A stretch of 6,541 nucleotides of DNA from a bacterium (GCA_027069035.1 JALXFI010000169.1:1-6541); one strand, 5' to 3'; numbered from the stretch's first letter, positions 1 through 6,462 are shown. Numbers and translations are program-made. The notes: generated by a model from the sequence alone, not told the origin.

Positions 1-1
1 C

Positions 2-736
2 GCTGCCACGACTCTTTCCGATACAATGACAAGCGCCTTTCAGGCATTTGATCAGGTCTTTGACGGCACGGAAACGGACGCCGACATACAGGCGGCGCAG
101 AGCAGTTTTGATACTGTGATGAACACCGCCTTTAATCAGTTTATGTCGGATACGGCCGCATCGGATGCCAGGATAAATACCATGATCTCCAATATCGACA
201 ACGCCCTTGGAACATCCAGCGGTATGACCTTGAATGAGTTTCAGTTTTATGATTCGAGTGGTAATGCCGTCAACTGGTCTATTACCATGGTTATACCTAC
301 GGACTGGATATCAAGCATAGTTGCCGCCGGCGGGGCGCTTACCTATACACGTGACACAACGGCTATACCGTCTTCAATTACATGGGTAGGGTCTTGTTCC
401 GACTCCAACTATTATGACAAGGACAGTTGCGAGGGTGCCGGAGGCGCATGGATGGCGGGTAGGACAGATTTTGGCGCAGGGGGGCAGGGCTTGCCGGCGA
501 GTTATGCCGCACTCTTTGGCTTGCAGGAAGATATTATGATACTGGAATTTACACGTTTTGAGGCCCAGAGCACCGCAGGAAACGATATGTCCGCTCAACA
601 ACAGCTTGAAAAGGCATTTTCCGACAACATGACGGCGCTTGCGGGAAACTTGGGGGGCACAACAGACGGGTCTGCATCAATAGGTTCTTCAAAGAAGGAT
701 GCGCTTGTAACGCTTATGCAGTCTCCTCAGTTTTAA
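2..736 (+). CDS. Unrecognised Ser/Thr/Ala-rich protein, 5' end cut by window edge
   Basis: I do not recognise the family. The first in-frame ATG is at 26, but the frame is open back to base 2 (reading AATTLSDT before that Met) and nothing like a Shine-Dalgarno site precedes 26, so the real start is probably outside the window. The visible part is about 244 residues, ending at a TAA. It is rich in Ser, Thr, Ala, Gly, Asp and Asn, has few Lys or Arg, and shows no transmembrane segment. The first 70 residues look helical (many short Ala/Phe/Met spacings). Numbered from Met26, residues 124-142 carry a C-x10-C pair followed by GAGGAW, a short Cys/Gly/Trp module that I recall from exported or surface proteins of unknown function; this is not diagnostic. 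The C-terminal 50 residues are again helix-prone and then Gly/Ser-rich. The composition would suit an exported or structural protein, but no signal peptide can be judged because the N-terminus is missing. No convincing terminator follows it. Confidence 0.75.
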   Translation, partial: AATTLSDTMTSAFQAFDQVFDGTETDADIQAAQSSFDTVMNTAFNQFMSDTAASDARINTMISNIDNALGTSSGMTLNEFQFYDSSGNAVNWSITMVIPTDWISSIVAAGGALTYTRDTTAIPSSITWVGSCSDSNYYDKDSCEGAGGAWMAGRTDFGAGGQGLPASYAALFGLQEDIMILEFTRFEAQSTAGNDMSAQQQLEKAFSDNMTALAGNLGGTTDGSASIGSSKKDALVTLMQSPQF

Positions 737-780
737 AATACTAATTAAATTTAAACGCAAGAAATTTAAGTTAAAAACCC

Positions 781-809
781 TTGACATAGCAAAAAAATAT
801 GTGTTAGAT
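781..809 (+). promoter_or_regulatory. Sigma70-like promoter upstream of the receiver-domain gene
   Basis: A perfect TTGACA (-35) lies at 781-786, followed by a 17-nt spacer and TTAGAT at 804-809, a weak -10 matching 3 of 6 positions, including the terminal AT. Transcription would start near 815-817, giving a leader of about 210 nt before the receiver gene at 1029. The placement just ahead of the palindromic leader, with no other gene in between, makes it the natural promoter of that gene. The -10 match is poor, so the exact start is uncertain. Confidence 0.55.
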
Positions 810-816
810 GGTTATG

Positions 817-825
817 TGGTATAAC
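817..825 (+). promoter_or_regulatory. Possible second, extended -10 promoter
   Basis: TGG followed by TATAAC fits the extended -10 pattern TGnTATAAT with one mismatch in the hexamer. No good -35 lies 16-18 nt upstream (about 797-802), which extended -10 promoters tolerate. It could be an alternative to, or tandem with, the TTGACA promoter at 781, with a start near 831. Both would transcribe the whole palindromic leader. Confidence 0.3.
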
Positions 826-852
826 TCAAAAAACAGAGATAGGTTTTTGGGT

Positions 853-973
853 AAATTGGCAAGACGCTTTAAATGTAAGGCCGCAGGCGATTTTTCTTTT
901 GAGGCGTACATAACCGGTACGGTGAGAAAGAAAATCGCCGAGAACACAGCAGTTAAAGATGTATTGCCAATTT
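853..973. repeat. 121-nt imperfect palindrome: structured leader RNA or palindromic repeat element
   Basis: The two halves pair almost end to end. The outer stem is AAATTGGCAA (853-862) with TTGCCAATTT (964-973), a perfect 10 bp. Next come 864-866 with 960-962 (one G-U) and CTTTAA (867-872) with TTAAAG (953-958), then a 3-bp patch at 874-876/949-951. After an internal loop, GGCGATTTT (886-894) pairs with AAAATCGCC (931-939), and past a bulged T895, CTTTT (896-900) pairs with GAAAG (926-930, one G-U). The apex is CGTAC (905-909) with GTACG (917-921). That is about 41 base pairs. I do not recognise it as a known riboswitch class; I looked for c-di-GMP riboswitch motifs and did not find them. 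Long hairpins with a GTAC apex of this kind remind me of dispersed intergenic repeats in Geobacter relatives, from memory only. It is either a cis-acting leader of the receiver gene or a miniature palindromic repeat. Confidence 0.7.
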
Positions 974-974
974 C

Positions 975-996
975 AAATCCCGCTATCGCGGGATTT
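975..996. repeat. Perfect inverted repeat (9-bp stem, 4-nt loop) in the leader
   Basis: AAATCCCGC (975-983), loop TATC, GCGGGATTT (988-996) form an uninterrupted 9-bp hairpin, one base after the end of the 121-nt palindrome. Only TTT follows the GC-rich core and no T-run extends beyond it, so it is a poor intrinsic terminator; it could slow polymerase or be a REP-like repeat unit. It ends 32 nt before the receiver gene start. Confidence 0.7.
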
Positions 997-1010
997 AGGT
1001 ATAAACCTAA
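995..1010 (+). promoter_or_regulatory. Small hairpin just upstream of the receiver gene ribosome binding site
   Basis: TTAGGT (995-1000), loop ATAA, ACCTAA (1005-1010) make a 6-bp hairpin ending 5 nt before the GAGGGG ribosome binding site (1016-1021). The segment AAACCTA (1003-1009) is also an exact reverse complement of TAGGTTT at 840-846, so this small hairpin and a long-range closing helix around the whole leader exclude each other. That is the geometry of a switch, but AT-rich pairings of 6-7 bp also occur by chance. Confidence 0.35.
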
Positions 1011-1028
1011 TATTTGAGGGGTTAAAAT

Positions 1029-2591
1029 ATGGCAAAAAAAGTCTTGCTTGCCGATGATAGTGTCACGATTCAGAAGGTTATTTCAATAACACTGAGTAAT
1101 GAAGAGGTTGACCTTACCATTGTAGGCAATGGTGAAGAGATGATGAATAAGGCAAAAGAGATATCGCCTGATCTCTTACTTGTTGATATATCCCTTCCTG
1201 ATAAAAACGGCTACCATGTTTGCGAAGAGATTAAAAAAGATTCAGCACTTAAAAATACACCCGTGCTTTTACTTGCCGGTACATTTGAGCCTTATGATGA
1301 TGAAGAGGGTAGAAGGGTTGGCGCTGATGATTATATAGTGAAGCCTTTTGAATCACAGGAGCTGATAGATAAGGTAAATGCCCTTTTATCAGGTGAAGGA
1401 GGCACCAAACCTCTTGAAGGGTCTGTAGAAGAGGCTGGTGCAGATGAAGAACGGATTAAAGAAGAGCCGCTATTGTCTGATACTGGAGAAGAAACCGGTG
1501 AGGCGGCAAATGAAGCCGCTTTTGAACCTGTGGAAGATATTGAGACAGAAGTGGATTCTAAAAAAGATGAAGGAATCGGGGAAGCCTTAAAAGAGGATAT
1601 GGATTTAGAGGAGGATCTCTCGAAAGAGACCGGAGCCGATGAATCTCAAGATTTATCAGATGAGAATGCTGATGAGACATGGGATGTCGGAGATTTTCTT
1701 GGATTGGAGGAGGAGGCTTTGATAGATGAAGGAAAGCCTTCCGAAGAGGAGTCTGAGGGAGAAGGTTTTGAAGAGATAACTTCTGAGGAAGTTACTGAAG
1801 AAAAGAAAGCTTTAGAAGAAGAAGATTTAAGTGGCGGTGATTTAACCCTTGAAGAGGGTAAAGAAGAAGAAGAGGGTGTGAAGGAAACGGATTTAGATGA
1901 AGGCTTTGAGGATATACTCTCTGACGAGGTTTTAGAGGATACGGACAGTAAAGGTGTTGATGGCGCAGAGTCTGGAGAGGAAGAAGCTCAAGGTATTGAG
2001 CTAACCGACGAGATAGAGCCGATTGAGGAAACTGAAGAGGTTCAATCCGGGGAGCCTGCCTCGGAAGAGCTTGGCGTTAAGGAAGATATAGAGCCTGAAG
2101 GTGATTTTACGGATCTCCTTTCCGATGATGTTTTGGAAGACGTTGAGCCTGAAGAAGGCGAAAGCGGAGACTCTTTTGAAGAGGCTTTAACAGAGGAAGA
2201 AGAGTCTTCCGGGGAGGAGATTGAGGGGGAAGAAGCTCAAGGTATTGAGCTAACCGACGAGATAGAACCTATTGAAGATATCGAGGAGATAGAGGATATA
2301 GAACCTATTGAAGATATTGAAGAGATAGTGGAAGAGGAAGACATAACAGGCATGACCGAGACACCGACGGTTGAGGAGACTGAAGAGATAGAAAAAGAGG
2401 TAAAGGAAGAAACGCCTTCGGAAAAGGTGCAAATGGCAGAGGTTTCTCCAGCGCTTGTCAAAGAGGATATTGAGGGTACGGTTCGAACGGTTGTTGAAGA
2501 GATAGCATGGGAGATCGTCCCTGAACTCCTTGAATCAATGTTAAAGGATGAGATGAAAAAGATAAAAGAGGCATTGAGCAAGGGGCAGTAA
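1029..2591 (+). CDS. Single-domain-type response regulator with long acidic repetitive linker and conserved-looking C-terminal helix
   Basis: A cytoplasmic signalling protein of 520 residues. Residues 1-120 are a CheY-like receiver: acidic pair D9/D10, phosphoacceptor D53 (in LLLVDISLPDKNG) and K105 in VKPF. The position matching CheY Thr87 is Ala83, with Thr two residues on in LAGTFEP. Residues about 125-455 are a very acidic, probably disordered region dominated by Glu, Asp, Ser and Thr, with internal repeats (SDEVLED/SDDVLED and EAQGIELTDEIEP, each twice). Residues 472-520 are a predicted amphipathic helical segment containing W494, P498 and the pattern PELLESMLKDEMKKI. No DNA-binding, GGDEF or kinase domain is present, so output is probably by protein-protein contact. 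The start is well supported by GAGGGG 7 nt upstream. The gene has its own likely promoter and a strong terminator, so it appears monocistronic, and no cognate kinase is visible. The receiver call is firm; the cellular role is unknown. Confidence 0.93.
   Translation: MAKKVLLADDSVTIQKVISITLSNEEVDLTIVGNGEEMMNKAKEISPDLLLVDISLPDKNGYHVCEEIKKDSALKNTPVLLLAGTFEPYDDEEGRRVGADDYIVKPFESQELIDKVNALLSGEGGTKPLEGSVEEAGADEERIKEEPLLSDTGEETGEAANEAAFEPVEDIETEVDSKKDEGIGEALKEDMDLEEDLSKETGADESQDLSDENADETWDVGDFLGLEEEALIDEGKPSEEESEGEGFEEITSEEVTEEKKALEEEDLSGGDLTLEEGKEEEEGVKETDLDEGFEDILSDEVLEDTDSKGVDGAESGEEEAQGIELTDEIEPIEETEEVQSGEPASEELGVKEDIEPEGDFTDLLSDDVLEDVEPEEGESGDSFEEALTEEEESSGEEIEGEEAQGIELTDEIEPIEDIEEIEDIEPIEDIEEIVEEEDITGMTETPTVEETEEIEKEVKEETPSEKVQMAEVSPALVKEDIEGTVRTVVEEIAWEIVPELLESMLKDEMKKIKEALSKGQ
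1979..2017 (+). repeat. 39-bp exact direct repeat, copy 1 (within receiver gene)
   Basis: This 39-bp stretch is identical to 2228-2266, 249 bp (83 codons) downstream and in the same reading frame. It encodes EEAQGIELTDEIE at about residues 317-330. Nucleotide identity, including third codon positions, points to a recent intragenic duplication or gene conversion rather than mere protein-level constraint. Confidence 0.85.
2228..2266 (+). repeat. 39-bp exact direct repeat, copy 2 (within receiver gene)
   Basis: Second copy of the 1979-2017 repeat, encoding about residues 400-413. The F-x-D-[IL]-L-S-D-[DE]-V-L-E-D motif upstream of each copy is spaced 67 codons apart rather than 83, so the larger duplicated unit has gained or lost about 16 codons between its copies. 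Confidence 0.85.
2262..2333 (+). repeat. Two tandem 36-bp units in the acidic linker
   Basis: Units 2262-2297 and 2298-2333 are in tandem and share an identical first 20 bp (2262-2281 and 2298-2317), with a few mismatches after that. Each encodes a 12-residue IEPIEDIEEIED-like unit. The 12-codon length keeps the frame, so copy number could vary by slippage without breaking the protein. Confidence 0.8.
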
Positions 2592-2640
2592 TTGTCTTAC
2601 CGTATTTTATTAACCAAAAAAATATGAGAGCAAGTAAACC

Positions 2641-2664
2641 GGGGATTATTATAATCCCCTTTTT
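2641..2664 (+). terminator. Rho-independent terminator after the receiver gene
   Basis: GGGGATT (2641-2647), loop ATTAT, AATCCCC (2653-2659), followed directly by five T residues (2660-2664). It lies 50 nt past the receiver stop codon and ends that transcription unit, separating it from valS. The remaining bases up to valS hold a second T-run (2705-2711) without a good stem and only weak promoter-like sequence (AATAAT at 2747-2752 with TTCTGA 17 nt upstream). Confidence 0.88.
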
Positions 2665-2773
2665 AGTTTTGGTTTGAAAAAGCCTTATAAAAGCTGTACG
2701 GCGGTTTTTTTAAGTAGTGTCCATTCTGAAACCCATATAGGTACTAAATAATAAACTCTAAGGTGTGTAATCC

Positions 2774-5581
2774 ATGAAACTTGACAAGAGATATGAACCG
2801 AAAGCGGTTGAAGAAAAGTGGCATAAATACTGGATAGAGAAGGGACTTTTCAGAGCGGACGCATCTTCTCCCTCAACGTCCTTTGCAATGGTTATCCCGC
2901 CTCCGAATATTACAGGTTCTCTCCATATGGGACATGCGCTTAACAATACGCTTCAGGATGTGCTTACTCGTTACAAGAAGATGACGGGCTTTGAGGTGTT
3001 GTGGGTTCCGGGGACGGACCATGCAGGGATCGCCACACAGAACGTTGTTGAAAGGGTGCTAAGAGCCGAAGGACTTGAAAGAAAGGATGTGGGGAGAGAG
3101 GCGCTTATAAAGAGGATATGGAAGTGGAGAGAAGATTCTGGCTCTACGATAGTAAACCAGCTAAAACGGCTTGGCGCAGGTTGTGATTGGAGCAGAGAAC
3201 GCTTTACCATGGACCCCGGGCTTTCAGAGGCCGTAAAGGAGGTTTTTGTAAGTCTTTACAAAGACGGGCTCATCTACAGGGATAATTATATGATAAACTG
3301 GTGCCCGAGGTGCGAAACGGCGCTTTCGGACCTTGAGGTCGAACACAAGGACGATAAAGGCCGTCTATATTATATAGACTACCCCCTTGAGGACGGTAAG
3401 GGTTCGCTTACCATAGCCACAACAAGACCGGAGACGATGCTCGGCGATACCGCTGTGGCGGTAAGCCCTGAAGATGAAAGATATAAAGGATTTATAGGAA
3501 AGAACCTTATCCTTCCGTTGGTTGAACGAAAGATACCCGTTATAGGCGATGAGTATGTGGACAGCTCCTTTGGCACGGGGGCGCTCAAGATAACGCCTGC
3601 CCATGACCCGAACGATTTTTTGATAGGACATAAATACGGACTTGATATGCCTCAGGTTATAGGTCATGATGGAACTATGACCGGAGAGGCGGGCAGTGAC
3701 TTTGCGGGGTTGGACCGCTTTGTGTGCAGAAAAAAGGTTGTTGAAAGATTAAAGCAGGAGGGACTGCTTGTAAAGGTCGAAGAACATGACCATGCGGTGG
3801 GGCACTGTTACCGTTGCGATACCGTTATCGAACCGCTTATAAAACTACAGTGGTTTGTTAAGATGAAACCGCTTGCCGCACCCGCCATTGAGGCGGTAAG
3901 GGACGGAAGGATAAAATTCATACCAAAAGGCTGGGAGAATACCTACTTTAGCTGGATGGAGAATATAAAGGACTGGTGTATATCGCGTCAGATATTCTGG
4001 GGGCACAGGATTCCTGTATGGTACTGCGGAAAATGCAGCGGTGATAAGATACACGTTGTCTTTAGAGATACCGTTTCACCGGATTCTTCTGATGAAAAGC
4101 CTCTTCAAGGCGGCAATTATTCCTTATTGAGAAGTCAGGGCTTTTCGCCTGCTCAAATAGATGAAAACGCCGATAAGTATATAATAGAAACAGTCGAAAG
4201 AGATAAGATGATCGTCTCAAAAGAAGCGCCGGAAAAATGTCCGTGCTGTGGGGGAAACGAACTTATTCAGGACCCTGATGTGCTTGACACATGGTTCAGC
4301 TCCGGGCTGTGGCCGTTTTCCACCATGGGCTGGCCGAAGAAGACTAAAGAACTTGAGAAATTTTATCCAACCTCTGTGCTTGTTACAAGTTTTGATATTA
4401 TATTCTTCTGGGTGGCGCGTATGATTATGATGGGGATAAAATTTATGGGGGATATCCCATTTAGCGATGTATATATCCATGCCCTTGTAAGGGACGCCGA
4501 CGGACAGAAGATGAGCAAATCAAGGGGGAACGTGATAGATCCGCTCATTATGATGGACAAGTACGGAACCGATGCATTGAGGTTTACCCTTGTGGCGCTT
4601 GCGGCGCAGGGCAGGGATATAAAACTCTCGGAAGAGAGGATGGAAGGTTACAGAAATTTTGTAAATAAACTCTGGAATGCATCGAGGTTTGTCTTTATGA
4701 ACCTTGAGGATGGAAAGAATTATAATGATGATACCTCAATGGTTTGTTCGGATTTGCTTATGGACAGGTGGATACTTTCAAGGTTCCGGATGACTGTAAG
4801 GGATGTGAGAAGTTCTATAGAAGAATACCGTTTCAATGAGGCGGCATCTTTACTCTATCAGTTTATCTGGCATGAGTACTGCGACTGGTACATAGAGGCA
4901 TCAAAACCCATTCTTAATGGTGAAAGCGGGGAAGATGCCAAAGAGGCCTGCCGCAGTGTGATATTTAATCTCCTTAAGGATATACTAAGGATGCTCCATC
5001 CCTTTATGCCCTTTGTTACGGAGGAGATATGGCATGGTATGGGACATGAAGAGAGTATACTCCTTAGCGGTTATCCCGAAGTCAGGGAGGAGTTGATCGA
5101 TAATGAGGCAATTGTGGAGGCCGATTTTATAATGGAGCTTATAAAGGGGGTGAGAAATCTCCGTTTTGAGCTTAATATCCCTCTTAATGCCGAGGTAAAG
5201 CTTGCCTATGTTGAAGGCGGCGGCGCATCGGAGAGTATTGTTAAAAGGGAAGAGTATCTTGTCAAGAGACTTGCAAAGGTGTCTTCTATTGAAGGCTCTA
5301 ACGGCAGACCCGCTTCCTCGATACCTCTGGTTATTAAGGATGTTGAACTCTTTATGCTCCTTGACGGGGCTGTAGACCTTAAGGAAGAGGAGAGGAGACT
5401 TAAGAAGGGCAGGGACAAGGCGCTTAAAGAGCTTGATATGATTGAGAGGAAACTTGCCAACAAGGGTTTCCTTGAAAAGGCGCCCAAAGATGTTGTGGCT
5501 AAGGAGAGAAAGAAGGCCGCCGAACTCTCTGAAAAGATTGGAAGATTTAAAGATCAGATAGAGCGTATAATATCGATATAG
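2774..5581 (+). CDS. valS: Valyl-tRNA synthetase (class I)
   Basis: Charges tRNA-Val with valine using ATP, in the cytoplasm, and hydrolyses mischarged threonyl-tRNA in its editing domain. The 935-residue length is normal for bacterial ValRS. The valine-type signature PPPNITGSLHMGH lies at residues 42-54 (HIGH box HMGH 51-54). The CP1 editing domain has TTRPETMLGDTAVAV (216-230) and HDPND (277-281). DPDVLDTWFSSGLWPF is at 500-515 and KMSKS at 579-583. A helical anticodon-binding domain (about 640-800) includes the WHEYCDWYIEASKP stretch. The last 74 residues (862-935) form the Lys/Glu-rich coiled-coil arm typical of ValRS and absent from IleRS and LeuRS. CxxC pairs lie at 177-180, 345-348, 418-421 and 489-492, probably zinc-binding. 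About 50 residues are inserted between the last two pairs. The start is supported by AAGGTG 8 nt upstream. nadC begins 8 nt after the stop, so the two are probably cotranscribed. No T-box leader is seen. Confidence 0.98.
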   Translation: MKLDKRYEPKAVEEKWHKYWIEKGLFRADASSPSTSFAMVIPPPNITGSLHMGHALNNTLQDVLTRYKKMTGFEVLWVPGTDHAGIATQNVVERVLRAEGLERKDVGREALIKRIWKWREDSGSTIVNQLKRLGAGCDWSRERFTMDPGLSEAVKEVFVSLYKDGLIYRDNYMINWCPRCETALSDLEVEHKDDKGRLYYIDYPLEDGKGSLTIATTRPETMLGDTAVAVSPEDERYKGFIGKNLILPLVERKIPVIGDEYVDSSFGTGALKITPAHDPNDFLIGHKYGLDMPQVIGHDGTMTGEAGSDFAGLDRFVCRKKVVERLKQEGLLVKVEEHDHAVGHCYRCDTVIEPLIKLQWFVKMKPLAAPAIEAVRDGRIKFIPKGWENTYFSWMENIKDWCISRQIFWGHRIPVWYCGKCSGDKIHVVFRDTVSPDSSDEKPLQGGNYSLLRSQGFSPAQIDENADKYIIETVERDKMIVSKEAPEKCPCCGGNELIQDPDVLDTWFSSGLWPFSTMGWPKKTKELEKFYPTSVLVTSFDIIFFWVARMIMMGIKFMGDIPFSDVYIHALVRDADGQKMSKSRGNVIDPLIMMDKYGTDALRFTLVALAAQGRDIKLSEERMEGYRNFVNKLWNASRFVFMNLEDGKNYNDDTSMVCSDLLMDRWILSRFRMTVRDVRSSIEEYRFNEAASLLYQFIWHEYCDWYIEASKPILNGESGEDAKEACRSVIFNLLKDILRMLHPFMPFVTEEIWHGMGHEESILLSGYPEVREELIDNEAIVEADFIMELIKGVRNLRFELNIPLNAEVKLAYVEGGGASESIVKREEYLVKRLAKVSSIEGSNGRPASSIPLVIKDVELFMLLDGAVDLKEEERRLKKGRDKALKELDMIERKLANKGFLEKAPKDVVAKERKKAAELSEKIGRFKDQIERIISI

Positions 5582-5589
5582 GGTAAAAG

Positions 5590-6426
5590 ATGTTGATAAG
5601 AAGTGATATCGCCGACAACATAATCAAGCGGGCGTTAAGCGAGGATATCGGGCCGCGTGATGTGACGACTCAGGCGCTCTTTGATTGTAATAAAACCGTT
5701 AAGGCCGTCATAACAGCCAAGGAGAATTTTGTTGTGGCGGGTCTTCCTCTTGTTGAGCGGGTCTTTTCTCTTATTGACGGTGATGTGGGGCTTAAAAGGA
5801 TTTGTGATGACGGTGAAAAGGTCTTAAGCGGCGGCAGTATTGCAGAACTCGAGGGTGATATAAACGCCGTCCTTTCCGGTGAGAGGCTGGCGCTTAATTT
5901 TCTTCAGAGGCTTTCAGGCATCGCAACGCTTACCCGCAGATTTACGGACAGGGTAAAGGGTCTGCCTGTAAGAATACTTGACACCCGTAAGACCACCCCT
6001 GCCTTAAGAATCTTTGAGCGGTATGCCGTGCGCACAGGAGGCGGTTTTTCACACCGATTCGGGCTTTATGACGGCATACTTATTAAGGATAATCACATAA
6101 AGGCCTGTGGAGGGATCAAGGAGGCGATGATACGTATGCGTGAAAATATGCCCGCAGGTCTTAAGGTGGAGATAGAAGTAAAAAGCATTGATGAGCTTAA
6201 GGAGGCGCTTCGGTTTTTGCCTGATATAGTCTTGCTTGACAATATGGATACGGCTGATATTTTAAAGGCGGTTCAACTGACACGGAAGAAGGTATTGTTG
6301 GAGGCGTCCGGTGGTGTAACACTCGACAACGTAAGGGAGATAGCCGAAACGGGTGTTGATTTTATCTCCGTGGGGGCGCTGACCCATTCTGCAAGGTCGG
6401 TCGATATAAGCATGGGGGTCCTCTGA
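5590..6426 (+). CDS. nadC: Nicotinate-nucleotide pyrophosphorylase (quinolinate phosphoribosyltransferase)
   Basis: Makes nicotinate mononucleotide from quinolinate and PRPP with release of CO2 and pyrophosphate, the third step of de novo NAD synthesis after NadB and NadA; cytoplasmic, usually a homodimer or hexamer. At 278 residues it has the normal family length and appears intact. Family motifs run in order: EDIGPRDVTT (18-27), SGERLALNFLQRLSGIAT in the substrate-binding region, DTRKTTP (131-137), HRFGLYDGILIKDNHI (155-170), VEIEV (193-197), LLDNMD (215-220), EASGGV (238-243) and SVGALTHS near the C-terminus. The basic residues R133, K134, H155, R156 and K166 match positions that bind quinolinate and PRPP in characterised homologues, and E196 and D217 match conserved acidic positions. 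The ATG at 5590 is preceded by AGGG overlapping the valS stop, a weak ribosome site that suggests translational coupling. nadA and nadB are not in the window. Confidence 0.97.
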   Translation: MLIRSDIADNIIKRALSEDIGPRDVTTQALFDCNKTVKAVITAKENFVVAGLPLVERVFSLIDGDVGLKRICDDGEKVLSGGSIAELEGDINAVLSGERLALNFLQRLSGIATLTRRFTDRVKGLPVRILDTRKTTPALRIFERYAVRTGGGFSHRFGLYDGILIKDNHIKACGGIKEAMIRMRENMPAGLKVEIEVKSIDELKEALRFLPDIVLLDNMDTADILKAVQLTRKKVLLEASGGVTLDNVREIAETGVDFISVGALTHSARSVDISMGVL

Positions 6427-6462
6427 ATTTAACAAATAACTGTTGTTTTGAATCCGAATATT

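Noticed and set aside
745..769. TTAAATTT / AAATTTAA inverted repeat after the first gene, as a possible terminator
   Set aside because: The 8-bp stem is entirely A/T, the loop is 9 nt, and no T-run follows, so it would be a very weak structure.
853..973. c-di-GMP (GEMM) riboswitch upstream of the signalling gene
   Set aside because: The segment GCAAGACGC near 859 is superficially similar, but the conserved GACGCAAAGCC core and the paired GGUAGCGGGGUUACC-like arm are missing, and the observed fold is a single long hairpin.
808..1017. 69-codon open frame between the first gene and the receiver gene
   Set aside because: Its ATG overlaps the -10 element of the predicted promoter, there is no ribosome site ahead of it, and most of it lies across the 121-nt palindrome and the 975-996 hairpin, which explain the sequence better. 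It ends where the receiver gene ribosome site begins. A real small protein is possible but unsupported.
2237..2581. 114-codon open frame on the minus strand rich in Ser and Ile
   Set aside because: It is the reverse reading of the repetitive Glu/Asp codons of the receiver gene; stop codons are simply absent from such purine-rich sequence, and the product is low-complexity.
2677..2711. Second terminator before valS (T7 at 2705-2711)
   Set aside because: Only a GCC/GGC stem of 3 bp with a 15-nt loop can be drawn in front of the T-run, far weaker than the 2641-2664 terminator.
2592..2773. T-box leader for valS
   Set aside because: The gap holds a terminator for the upstream gene but no T-box sequence (UGGNACCGCG-like) and too little space between that terminator and valS for the specifier stem and antiterminator.
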